DNA of 7,218 nt from an uncultured Clostridia bacterium (GTDB lineage: Bacteria; Bacillota; Clostridia; Oscillospirales; Oscillospiraceae): the NCBI GenBank assembly GCA_946060825.1, contig CAMGPO010000060.1, positions 1 through 7,218 on the forward strand. The letters are read 5' to 3'. Under the pieces are notes generated by a model that was not told the DNA's origin, made no database searches, and was given only the letters and a program-made list of their open reading frames with translations. This document shows positions 1 through 6,640 of the stretch, in pieces; position 1 is the stretch's first letter, and every line of letters starts with the position of its first letter. Both the position numbers and the translations under genes were made by a program.

Positions 1-36
1 GGAGTCGCTTAAATCCGTGGAGTGATTCTGCCAAAA

Positions 37-66
37 CCGCCGGGCGTTTTATCCCGGCGGCTTTTT
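37..66 (+). terminator. Rho-independent terminator of an upstream unit
   Basis: A perfect 8-bp stem, CCGCCGGG (37-44) with CCCGGCGG (53-60), encloses an 8-nt loop and is followed by C and a run of five T (62-66). This is a classic intrinsic terminator reading rightward. Four A (33-36) precede the stem, so weak termination in the other direction is possible. It ends whatever gene lies to the left; stop codons occur at 10-12 and 23-25 in two of the frames, but too little is left to identify that gene. It insulates the operon promoter at 195-222 from upstream transcription. Confidence 0.85.
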
Positions 67-117
67 GCCCCGTTTCTGTTGCGGCAATGATACATAAAAG
101 TGATATGTTAAGCTAAC

Positions 118-136
118 TGTCCGTACCTCACGGACA
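118..136. repeat. Short perfect inverted repeat upstream of the operon promoter
   Basis: TGTCCGT (118-124) and ACGGACA (130-136) form a perfect 7-bp dyad around a 5-nt spacer, about 60 bp upstream of the -35 box. It has no following T-run, so it is not a terminator. It may be a binding site for an activator or a second regulator, but no known operator was recognised and a chance dyad of this size is possible. Confidence 0.4.
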
Positions 137-194
137 CGGGATGGCGGAAAGAGACCATGCATCAGGATGGATAGAAAAACAGCAAATTTTGCGG

Positions 195-222
195 TTGACA
201 AAGCCGAATATGTTCGTATAAT
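195..222 (+). promoter_or_regulatory. Consensus housekeeping sigma promoter of the operon
   Basis: TTGACA (195-200) and TATAAT (217-222) match the sigma-A/sigma-70 consensus in all twelve positions, separated by 16 bp, one short of the optimum. Transcription should begin near 228-231, leaving a leader of roughly 50 nt before the first start codon at 278. It is the only promoter of this quality seen upstream of the five-gene operon. The following genes are too tightly packed to suggest others. Such a strong promoter fits a repressor-controlled unit, in line with the dyads that overlap its start point. Confidence 0.85.
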
Positions 223-236
223 TGTATACATCAATT
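220..236. promoter_or_regulatory. Candidate GntR/FCD operator over the transcription start
   Basis: Two overlapping dyads lie directly on the end of the -10 box and the predicted start point: a perfect 8-bp palindrome TGTATACA (223-230) and AATTG (220-224) paired with CAATT (232-236). Operators of FadR/VanR-type GntR regulators are typically short palindromes with a TNGTN(0-3)ACNA-like core, which TGTATACA resembles. A protein bound here would block polymerase. The likely ligand is the FCD regulator encoded as the second gene of the same operon, which would make it an autorepressor. The assignment is inference. Confidence 0.5.
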
Positions 237-277
237 CATGAAAACAAAAAATCCCAATATAAAGGAAGGGAAGTCCC

Positions 278-1654
278 ATGCTTGAAATTTCCAGCAAGAC
301 CAACCTGTTGGAGCAGAAATCTTACAAATATTCCCTGCAGGATATTCCGGAGCCGAATCTGCAGCGGGACATCTACAACTACGAATCCGTGCCGAAGGTC
401 GCTTTCAACCATCGCCGTGTGCCGATGAATATGCCGGAGGAAATCTGGATTACCGACACCTCCCTGCGAGACGGCCAGCAGTCCGTGGAACCCTACAGCG
501 TGGAGCAGATTGTAAACATATACAAGCTGCTGTCCAAGCTGGGCGGTCCCTACGGCATTATCCGTCAGACTGAATTCTTCATCTACAGCAAAAAAGATCG
601 GGAGGCTGTTGAGAAGTGCATGGAGCTGGGCCTCAAGTTTCCGGAGATCACAAGCTGGATTCGGGCCAGCAAAGAGGATTTCCGGCTTGTGCGGGACCTC
701 GGCATTAAGGAAACCGGTATCCTGGTCAGCTGCAGCGACTATCACATTTTCAAAAAAATGAAAATGACCCGGAAGCAGGCGCTGGAATACTATCTGGCTA
801 CGGTCTCTGACGCCTTCGAGGCCGGTGTCATTCCGCGTTGCCATCTGGAGGATATCACCCGTGCCGACTTCTACGGCTTTGTGGTGCCCTTTGTCAATGA
901 GCTTCAGAAGCTCTCCCAGCAGGCGGGTATCCCGGTCAAGATCCGCGCCTGCGACACCATGGGCTACGGCATTCCCTATGCGGGTGCAGCCATGCCCCGC
1001 AGTGTGCCCGGCATCATCTACGGCCTGCAGCACTATTCGGATGTGCCCAGCGAGTGTCTGGAGTGGCACGGCCACAACGATTTCTATAAGGCCGTTGTCA
1101 ACGCTTCCACGGCATGGCTCTATGGCGCCTGCGCCGTCAACTGCTCCCTGCTTGGTATTGGCGAGCGGACTGGCAACATTCCCCTCGAGGCCATGGTGTT
1201 CGAGTATGCATCCCTCCGCGGATCCATGGATGGCATGGATCCGACGGTTATCACCGAGATTGCAGACTATTTCCACAATGAGATTGGATATGATATCCCA
1301 GTCATGACGCCCTTTGTCGGGCGGAACTTCAACGTCACCAAGGCCGGAATCCATGCTGACGGACTGCTGAAGGACGAAGAGATCTACAATATTTTTGACA
1401 CGAAAAAGCTGCTGAACCGACCGGCCTCCGTCCAGATCAGTAAGACCTCCGGCCTGGCCGGTATCGCCTACTGGATCAACGAAACCTACCGGCTGCCGGA
1501 GAGGGAAAAGGTTGAAAAACACGATCCTCTGGTTGCCAGTCTGAAAGAGTGGATCGATAAAGAGTACGAGGATGGACGGCAGACTGTGCTGTCCAACAAG
1601 GAACTGGAAGACAAAATCGCAGAGCTTGCCCCTGGGCGGTTCCCGGCGATTTAA
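278..1654 (+). CDS. Re-citrate synthase (HMGL/isopropylmalate synthase-fold)
   Basis: This 458-residue protein has the DRE-TIM metallolyase fold used by isopropylmalate and homocitrate synthases. Visible marks are the TDTSLRDGQQ motif (59-68), the metal-binding HGHND (264-268), GIGERTGN (293-300) and GIHADG (357-362). About 50 residues precede the barrel, including YKYSLQDIPEPNL (16-28) and the stretch through VAFNHR (41-46); I recognise this leader from the Re-citrate synthases of Clostridium kluyveri and relatives. The C-terminal leucine-regulatory domain of LeuA is absent. Re-citrate synthase makes citrate from acetyl-CoA and oxaloacetate with stereochemistry opposite to GltA, and is metal-dependent and oxygen-sensitive. 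The aconitase and isocitrate dehydrogenase genes downstream fit this reaction. The start has AAAGGAAGGG (261-270) in front. Databases often label such proteins 2-isopropylmalate or homocitrate synthase; the context argues against both. Confidence 0.85.
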   Translation: MLEISSKTNLLEQKSYKYSLQDIPEPNLQRDIYNYESVPKVAFNHRRVPMNMPEEIWITDTSLRDGQQSVEPYSVEQIVNIYKLLSKLGGPYGIIRQTEFFIYSKKDREAVEKCMELGLKFPEITSWIRASKEDFRLVRDLGIKETGILVSCSDYHIFKKMKMTRKQALEYYLATVSDAFEAGVIPRCHLEDITRADFYGFVVPFVNELQKLSQQAGIPVKIRACDTMGYGIPYAGAAMPRSVPGIIYGLQHYSDVPSECLEWHGHNDFYKAVVNASTAWLYGACAVNCSLLGIGERTGNIPLEAMVFEYASLRGSMDGMDPTVITEIADYFHNEIGYDIPVMTPFVGRNFNVTKAGIHADGLLKDEEIYNIFDTKKLLNRPASVQISKTSGLAGIAYWINETYRLPEREKVEKHDPLVASLKEWIDKEYEDGRQTVLSNKELEDKIAELAPGRFPAI

Positions 1655-1668
1655 CAGGAGGTCCCGAC

Positions 1669-2322
1669 ATGACACAATTCAAGACCACATCGCTGGCCGA
1701 TCGGGTGTTTGAGAAGCTGGAAAACGACATCATCTTTGGGGTCTATCCCCGCGGAGAAATTCTGACGGAGCTGAAGCTTGTGGAGCAGCTCGGCGTCAGC
1801 CGGACGCCGATCCGTGAGGCCCTGCGACGTCTGGAGCAGGAGCGACTGATCGCAGATACCGGCAAAGGCTCCGTGGTGCTGGGCATCACGGAGGACGACC
1901 TGCTGGATATTTTGAATATCCGCCTTCGGATCGAGGGTTTGGCTTCCTATTACGCCACAAAGAATATGACGCCCGAGGGCCTGCAGGAGTTGGAACACGT
2001 TCTCGACCTTCAGGAATTCTACTATTCCAAAGGCGACACGGAGCATATCCGGGAAATGGACGATCAGTTCCATGCCCTGATCTGCAAGCTGAGCGGCCGC
2101 AGCGTCATTTCCGATACGCTGCTTCCACTGCACCGCAAAACTCAGCGATATCGCAAGGCCTCCATTGAGGACAAGGACCGCATGGCGCAGGTCGTGAAAG
2201 AACACCGAAAGATTTTTGAAGCTGTTTCCTCCGGGGATGCAGATCTTGCAGAGCAGCTGACTACGGAACATATTGAACATGCCAAAGAAAGTATGCTGAA
2301 AAGGGTGAAGCATTATGGGTAA
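1669..2322 (+). CDS. GntR family regulator, FadR/VanR type with FCD domain
   Basis: A 217-residue cytoplasmic transcription factor. Residues 8-72 form a winged helix-turn-helix, with the recognition helix in GVSRTPIREALRRLEQERL (42-60), a hallmark of GntR proteins. Residues 75-210 are an all-helical FCD ligand domain: D131 and H135 (DDQFH), H179 (KEHRKIF) and H201 (EHIEH) match the Asp/His set that holds a metal and, with it, a carboxylate ligand in this family. It begins 14 bp after the citrate synthase stop, with AGGAGG at 1656-1661 and 7 nt spacing, and overlaps the aconitase start by 8 bp. Lying inside an oxidative TCA-arm operon, it probably senses citrate, isocitrate or 2-oxoglutarate and controls the promoter at 195-222. 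The ligand and sign of control are inferred. Confidence 0.92.
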   Translation: MTQFKTTSLADRVFEKLENDIIFGVYPRGEILTELKLVEQLGVSRTPIREALRRLEQERLIADTGKGSVVLGITEDDLLDILNIRLRIEGLASYYATKNMTPEGLQELEHVLDLQEFYYSKGDTEHIREMDDQFHALICKLSGRSVISDTLLPLHRKTQRYRKASIEDKDRMAQVVKEHRKIFEAVSSGDADLAEQLTTEHIEHAKESMLKRVKHYG

Positions 2323-4246
2323 AACAATCGCACAGAAAATCATCGAAGCGCATCTGATCAGCGGCGATATGACGCCGGGCAGCGAAATAGCGCTGAAAAT
2401 CGACCAGACGCTGACACAGGACGCAACCGGCACGATGGCCTATCTGGAATTCGAGACGATGGGGATTCCCCGCGTCAAAACGGAGCGCAGTGTGGCCTAT
2501 GTCGATCACAACACCCTGCAGTCCGGCTTTGAAAACGCCGACGACCACCGCTATCTGCAGACTGTCGCAAAGAAGCACGGCGTCTGGTTCTCCCGACCTG
2601 GCAATGGCATCTGCCACCAGGTCCATCTGGAGCGCTTCGGCAAGCCCGGTAAGACTCTGATCGGCTCGGACAGCCATACGCCTACCGGCGGCGGCATCGG
2701 TATGCTTGCCTTCGGCGCCGGCGGCCTTGATGTGGCCGTTGCCATGGGCGGCGGCGCGTATTATATCAATATGCCGAAGATGTTCAAGGTCAACCTGACC
2801 GGGACTCTCCGTCCCTTCGTCACAGCCAAGGATATCAGTCTGGAACTGCTGCGGATCCTGTCGGTCAAGGGCGGCGTTGGCGCCATCATTGAGTGGGGCG
2901 GTGAGGGAATTCTCAATCTCTCTGTGCCGGAGCGCGCCACTATCACCAACATGGGCACGGAGCTTGGCGCGACCACGTCGATCTTCCCCTCCGATGAGGT
3001 GACCCGGGCCTTCCTGGCCGCCGAAGGCAGGGATGAGGACTTCACACCGCTTTCCAGCGACCCGGATGCCGTCTATGACCGTGTCATCGACATTGATCTT
3101 TCGGCACTGCGGCCGATGATTGCCTGTCCCCATAGCCCGGACAATGTAGTCCCTGTGGCGAGTCTGAAGGGCACAAAGGTCGATCAGGTCTGCATCGGCT
3201 CCTGCACCAATTCTTCCCTCTACGATATGCTCAAGGTTGCGGCCCTGCTGAAGGGCAGAACCATTTCTCCCAGCGTCAGCCTTTCGATCTCTCCCGGCTC
3301 CAAGCAGGTCCTCTCTATGCTGGCGGACTGCGGCGCTCTCTCGGACATCCTCGCCAGCGGCGCCCGAGTGCTTGAGTGCGCCTGCGGGCCCTGTATCGGT
3401 ATGGGCTTCTCGCCAAACTCCGCCGGCGTCAGCCTGCGTACCTTCAACCGGAATTTTGAGGGCCGGAGCGGCACCCGCGACGCCAAGGTCTATCTGGTTT
3501 CTCCGGAGACCGCTGTGGCGGCTGCTCTGACCGGCGAGATCACCGATCCAATGACCCTCGGCGAGATGCCCAAAGTCACCATGCCAGAGCGCTTCAAGAT
3601 TGACGACTCGGCTGTTCTGGCCCCTGCGCCTGAGGAAGAGGCCGCCTCTGTGGAAGTTCTGCGTGGTCCGAATATCAAGGAGTTCCCAAAGAGCAAGCCT
3701 TTCACGGACAGTCTCAGCGCTCAGCTCGTCCTGAAGGTGGGCGACAACATCACCACGGACCACATCATGCCTGCCGGCGCGAAGATTTTGCCCTATCGCT
3801 CCAACATCCCGTACCTGTCGAAGTTCTGCTTCGAGGTCTGCGATCCGACCTTCCCGTCCCGGGCCAAGGAGGCCGGCAACGGCATCGTTGTCGGCGGCAG
3901 CAACTATGGCCAGGGCTCCTCCCGGGAGCACGCCGCCCTGGTGCCCATGTATCTGGGAATCCGGTGCGTGCTCGCCAAGAGTTTTGCACGCATCCATGTG
4001 GCAAACCTGATCAACGCGGGCATCCTTCCGCTGACCTTCTCCAACCCCGAGGACTATGAAAAGCTGAACCAGGGCGATGCCCTGCGGCTCTCTGGCATCG
4101 AGTCCGGTATGGCAGCCGGAGTGTTCACGCTGGTGGACAAGACGAATGGCGCAGAAATCCCTGTTCAGTGCAGCCTGACGGAACGCCAGAAAGCAATTCT
4201 GATGGCAGGCGGCCTGCTGAACTACACAAAGGAGAATGGAAAATGA
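2315..4246 (+). CDS. acn: Aconitate hydratase, Aquifex-type
   Basis: This 643-residue aconitase interconverts citrate and isocitrate through cis-aconitate. The N-terminal catalytic part has SDSHTPTGGGIG (118-129) and the three cysteines that ligate the [4Fe-4S] cluster: C297 in IGSCTN, and C357 and C360 in CACGPC. The C-terminal swivel domain carries GDNITTDHI (476-484) and GSNYGQGSSREHAAL (528-542), whose SSRE contains the catalytic serine and substrate-binding arginine. It is clearly shorter than AcnA or AcnB (about 850-900 residues) and corresponds to the compact Aquifex-type family of anaerobes. The ATG at 2315 lies within the last codons of the regulator gene, with AAGGGTG (2301-2307) as a moderate ribosome binding site, so translation is probably coupled. 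A 3-isopropylmalate or homoaconitate dehydratase is unlikely because those anaerobic enzymes are usually split into two subunits. Confidence 0.93.
   Translation: MGKTIAQKIIEAHLISGDMTPGSEIALKIDQTLTQDATGTMAYLEFETMGIPRVKTERSVAYVDHNTLQSGFENADDHRYLQTVAKKHGVWFSRPGNGICHQVHLERFGKPGKTLIGSDSHTPTGGGIGMLAFGAGGLDVAVAMGGGAYYINMPKMFKVNLTGTLRPFVTAKDISLELLRILSVKGGVGAIIEWGGEGILNLSVPERATITNMGTELGATTSIFPSDEVTRAFLAAEGRDEDFTPLSSDPDAVYDRVIDIDLSALRPMIACPHSPDNVVPVASLKGTKVDQVCIGSCTNSSLYDMLKVAALLKGRTISPSVSLSISPGSKQVLSMLADCGALSDILASGARVLECACGPCIGMGFSPNSAGVSLRTFNRNFEGRSGTRDAKVYLVSPETAVAAALTGEITDPMTLGEMPKVTMPERFKIDDSAVLAPAPEEEAASVEVLRGPNIKEFPKSKPFTDSLSAQLVLKVGDNITTDHIMPAGAKILPYRSNIPYLSKFCFEVCDPTFPSRAKEAGNGIVVGGSNYGQGSSREHAALVPMYLGIRCVLAKSFARIHVANLINAGILPLTFSNPEDYEKLNQGDALRLSGIESGMAAGVFTLVDKTNGAEIPVQCSLTERQKAILMAGGLLNYTKENGK
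4228..4234 (+). promoter_or_regulatory. Ribosome binding site that fixes the isocitrate dehydrogenase start
   Basis: AAAGGAG lies 8 nt before the ATG at 4243, inside the end of the aconitase gene. It selects that ATG rather than the in-frame codon at 4168, which is buried in the aconitase coding region and has no comparable site. Confidence 0.8.
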
Positions 4247-5361
4247 GTGAACTGGATCAGGCTTGTGAGAGCTTCCGGAAGCTGCTGGAAGAGCAGCTTG
4301 CCCGCGTGGAACATATGAGCAATGAAAAGGTGGATTTTTCCAAAAAGGAAACCGTCACGATTGGCCTCATTGACGGCGATGGCATCGGCCCGCTGATTAT
4401 GGCCCAGGCTGTCCGCGTGCTGGAAACCCTGCTGGCCGATGAAATCAGACAGAGGACGGTTGTCCTGAAAAAGATCGAGGGCCTGACACTGGAAAACCGT
4501 CTTACTCTTGGCAAAGCCGTACCCGATGACGTTCTGGCCGCCATCAGGACTTGCGACGTGCTGCTGAAAGGCCCGACGACAACGCCCAAAGGCGGCAAGC
4601 TGGAGAGCGCCAATGTCACCCTCCGCCGGGAGCTGGATCTCTACGCCAACGTCCGGCCTGTCACGCTGCCGGAGCAGGGCATCGACTGGATGTTCTACCG
4701 GGAGAATACGGAGGGTGAATATGTCCTCGGCAGCCGCGGCATCGAACTGCCAGGCATGGCTGTTGACTTCAAGGTCACAACCGACGCCGGCACCCGGCGT
4801 ATCGCCAAAGCAGCCTTCGACTATGCGCGGCAGAACGGTAAAACCCGCGTTTCTATCGTCACAAAGGCCAATATCATGAAAAAGACCGACGGAAAATTCT
4901 CCGCCATCTGCCATGAGGTCGCGGCGGAATACCCGGAAATCACGGCGGATGAGTGGTATATTGACATCATGGCCGCCAATCTGGTCAACGAAAGCATTCG
5001 CAGCCAGTTCCAGGTTGTTCTACTGCCGAATCTCTACGGCGACATCATCACCGACGAGGCTGCCCAGATCCAGGGCGGAGTCGGAACCGCCGGCAGTGCC
5101 AACATCGGCGACCGCTTCGCCATGTTTGAAGCCATCCATGGCTCTGCGCCCCGTCTGCTGGAGGAAGGTCTCGGTGATTATGCCAATCCTGCCAGCATTC
5201 TCAAAGCCGAGGCGATGCTTCTGCGCCATATCTGCCGCACTGAGGCGGCGGAAAAGCTGGAGCAGGCCCTGGCGGACTGTCCGGTTGTTGTGACCGGCGA
5301 TCGCTCCGGCGCTACGGGCCAGGCTTTTACGGACGCTCTGATGGAGCTGATTGGCAGATAA
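4243..5361 (+). CDS. icd: Isocitrate dehydrogenase (isocitrate/isopropylmalate dehydrogenase family)
   Basis: A 372-residue beta-decarboxylating dehydrogenase that converts isocitrate to 2-oxoglutarate. Substrate-site marks are S122 and N124 in SANVTLRRELDLYANVRP (122-139) with R128 and R138, RENTEGEY (153-160), K208 in TKAN, and the metal-binding aspartates in NLYGDIITDE (263-272). Ser-x-Asn before the LRR segment is typical of isocitrate enzymes; isopropylmalate dehydrogenases differ there. The cofactor region reads HGSAPRL (299-305), with Arg-Leu where NADP-dependent E. coli Icd has Lys-Tyr and NAD enzymes usually have Asp, so NAD or NADP use cannot be called. About 36 residues precede the first strand (TVTIGLIDGDGIGP, 37-50), a helical leader seen in clostridial members. 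The start codon overlaps the aconitase stop as ATGA, implying translational coupling. Confidence 0.9.
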   Translation: MSELDQACESFRKLLEEQLARVEHMSNEKVDFSKKETVTIGLIDGDGIGPLIMAQAVRVLETLLADEIRQRTVVLKKIEGLTLENRLTLGKAVPDDVLAAIRTCDVLLKGPTTTPKGGKLESANVTLRRELDLYANVRPVTLPEQGIDWMFYRENTEGEYVLGSRGIELPGMAVDFKVTTDAGTRRIAKAAFDYARQNGKTRVSIVTKANIMKKTDGKFSAICHEVAAEYPEITADEWYIDIMAANLVNESIRSQFQVVLLPNLYGDIITDEAAQIQGGVGTAGSANIGDRFAMFEAIHGSAPRLLEEGLGDYANPASILKAEAMLLRHICRTEAAEKLEQALADCPVVVTGDRSGATGQAFTDALMELIGR

Positions 5362-5366
5362 GGAGG
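5360..5366 (+). promoter_or_regulatory. Ribosome binding site that fixes the hydroxyacid dehydrogenase start
   Basis: AAGGAGG overlaps the stop codon of isocitrate dehydrogenase and sits 5 nt before the ATG at 5372. An in-frame TTG at 5351 lies upstream of this site and would add only seven unconserved residues, so the ATG is preferred. Confidence 0.8.
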
Positions 5367-5371
5367 ACTCT

Positions 5372-6322
5372 ATGAAAATTCTGGTCACAGCCAGTCCGCT
5401 CCAGAGAGATCAGAATCATCCATCCATGGAACTTCTCCGTAGCGGTGGGTATGAGCTCTGCTGGAACACTACCGGAAAACCACTGTCGGGCGATGCGCTG
5501 ATCGAGCATCTAAAGGGCTGCTGCGGCTGCCTTGCGGGTGTTGACTTCTTTACAAAGGACGTCCTTTCCGCTTGCCCGGAGCTGCGTGTGATTTCCCGAT
5601 ACGGTGTCGGCTATGACCGGGTTGATATCGAGGCAGCACGGGAGCTGGGAATCGCCGTCTCCAATACGCCCGGCGTCAATGCCCAGTCGGTAGGGGAGCT
5701 GACCATGGGGCTGCTGCTGGCCGTTGCCCGGCGGATTCCCCAGCTTGACCGCAGTACCCGAAACGGACAGTGGGCACAGTATACCGGTGTTGAGCTGTTT
5801 GGCAAAACGGTGGCGATTTTGGGCTTTGGTGCAATCGGACGGGTGGTCGCCCGCTGCTGTGCCGGCTTCGGTATGCACGTGACGGCATGGTCGCCCCACA
5901 TAGACCAGAACTACTGTGTGACCAACGGAATTGAAGTGCGTCCTTTTCCGGAAATTCTGGAGGCGGCGGATGTGGTTACACTCCATATGCCCCTGACAGA
6001 AGAAACGAGGAATCTGATCGGCGTAGAGGCCATCGCGCGGATGAAACCGGGCGCTATCCTCCTCAATACAGCCCGCGGCGGCATTGTGGATGAGGATGCC
6101 GCCTGCGCTGCCCTGAAAGAAGGACAGTTGGGCGGATTCGGCCTGGACGCCTTTTCCGTTGAGCCGCCCGGTGACTCGCCGCTGTTTGACCTGCCAAATG
6201 TTGTCGTCACGCCTCATACCGGTTCGCATACGAGGGAGGGAACCAATCAAATGGCCTTTTTATCTGCCCGGAATTTACTGGATTTGCTGGAAGGGCGGCT
6301 CTGCTCCCATCGGATCTGCTGA
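5372..6322 (+). CDS. D-2-hydroxyacid dehydrogenase (phosphoglycerate dehydrogenase-like)
   Basis: A 316-residue member of the D-isomer-specific 2-hydroxyacid dehydrogenases, which reversibly reduce 2-oxo acids with NAD(P)H. The dinucleotide fold shows GFGAIG (151-156). The catalytic set is R235 in NTARGGIVDED (232-242), E264 in SVEPP and H282 in PHTGSHT. RYGVGYDRVDIEAA (76-89) and NTPGVNAQSVGE (98-109) resemble phosphoglycerate dehydrogenases, but there is no C-terminal ACT domain, so the short form applies. Strand 2 ends TAWSPH with S174 where NAD-dependent enzymes have Asp; this loosens or shifts cofactor choice towards NADP. It follows isocitrate dehydrogenase by 10 bp and ends the operon. 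It may start serine synthesis, or may reduce 2-oxoglutarate to 2-hydroxyglutarate as HgdH-type enzymes do; substrate is unproven. Confidence 0.85.
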   Translation: MKILVTASPLQRDQNHPSMELLRSGGYELCWNTTGKPLSGDALIEHLKGCCGCLAGVDFFTKDVLSACPELRVISRYGVGYDRVDIEAARELGIAVSNTPGVNAQSVGELTMGLLLAVARRIPQLDRSTRNGQWAQYTGVELFGKTVAILGFGAIGRVVARCCAGFGMHVTAWSPHIDQNYCVTNGIEVRPFPEILEAADVVTLHMPLTEETRNLIGVEAIARMKPGAILLNTARGGIVDEDAACAALKEGQLGGFGLDAFSVEPPGDSPLFDLPNVVVTPHTGSHTREGTNQMAFLSARNLLDLLEGRLCSHRIC

Positions 6323-6345
6323 GAATCTACTGCGGATAAAGCGAG

Positions 6346-6384
6346 AAACCGCCGTGCTGCACTTGAGGGCAGCGCGGCGGTTTT
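6346..6384. terminator. Hairpin terminator between the operon and cotJC
   Basis: Positions 6346-6360 (AAACCGCCGTGCTGC) pair with 6369-6383 in a 15-bp stem with one G-U pair and an 8-nt loop. The stem begins with AAA and ends in TTTT, so it can work on both strands. It starts 23 nt after the stop of the last operon gene and lies 7 nt from the end of the oppositely oriented cotJC fragment (stop codon 6391-6393). A shared terminator between convergent genes is the natural reading; the T-run is short, so efficiency is uncertain. Confidence 0.85.
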
Positions 6385-6390
6385 GCGTCA

Positions 6391-6609
6391 TTACGTTCGT
6401 GGCATTTTGGAAGGAAAAGCTGGGTTCATGAAGTAGACATTCCGCTCATCCAGCTTATCCCGGAGAAGCTGAATCGCCTCGCCGAAGCGCTGGAAATGGA
6501 CAATCTCTCGCTCACGAAGGAATTTAATGACGTCGTTCAGGTCCGGATCGTCGGAGAGCCGCAGGATGTTGTCGTAGGTCGCGCGGGCCTTCTGCTCTGC
6601 TGCGTCTGC
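6391..6609 (-). pseudogene. cotJC: C-terminal part of spore coat protein CotJC, gene interrupted
   Basis: Read on the minus strand, this frame gives about 72 residues, starting near DAAEQKARATYDNILRL, continuing through FLREREIVHFQRFGEA and ending NVYFMNPAFPSKMPRT before the stop at 6391-6393. I recognise this as the last third of CotJC, a ferritin-like manganese-catalase homologue of the spore coat, about 190 residues when whole. The EIVH (ExxH) element supplies metal ligands in the last core helix. There are no stops or shifts within it. Upstream in the same frame the CotJC likeness stops around 6604-6612, a stop follows at 6637-6639, and no start codon or ribosome site precedes it. The N-terminal two thirds are not in the window. 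It is therefore either a remnant or the 3' half of a gene split by the element whose recombinase begins at 6620. Confidence 0.8.
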
Positions 6610-6640
6610 TCTGGCACAGCTAGAAAGTCCAAAAGATCAT
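6600..6640. other. Probable element-chromosome junction (attachment site)
   Basis: CotJC similarity ends at about 6604-6612 and the recombinase stop codon lies at 6620-6622, so the boundary of the inserted element falls in this short stretch. An imperfect dyad, GCTCTG/CACAGC around G (6608-6620), spans it. The exact core cannot be set without the other end of the element. Confidence 0.5.

Noticed and set aside
1..25. Tail of an upstream gene ending at 10-12 or 23-25
   Set aside because: Only three to seven codons remain and two frames offer stops, so neither the frame nor a product can be supported; the terminator at 37-66 is the only evidence for it.
510..525. TTGTA-N6-TACAA dyad inside the citrate synthase gene as a second operator
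   Set aside because: It falls in ordinary codons of the conserved protein, differs in spacing from the promoter dyads and is easily explained by chance.
236..1675. Long open frame antisense to the citrate synthase gene
   Set aside because: It mirrors a clearly conserved enzyme, and its translation resembles no protein family I know. Long antisense frames are expected from GC-biased codon use.
2261..3997. A 578-codon open frame antisense to the aconitase gene
   Set aside because: All conserved aconitase motifs are on the plus strand. The antisense product is low in recognisable structure and is a composition artefact.
278..4246. Reading the operon as a homocitrate/2-oxoadipate (lysine) or leucine pathway
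   Set aside because: The synthase has the Re-citrate synthase N-terminal leader and lacks the LeuA regulatory domain, the aconitase is a single-chain Aquifex type, and the dehydrogenase has the Ser-x-Asn isocitrate signature.
5351..5371. TTG at 5351 as start of the hydroxyacid dehydrogenase
   Set aside because: The AAGGAGG site at 5360-5366 lies downstream of it and serves the ATG at 5372; the extra residues are not part of the fold.
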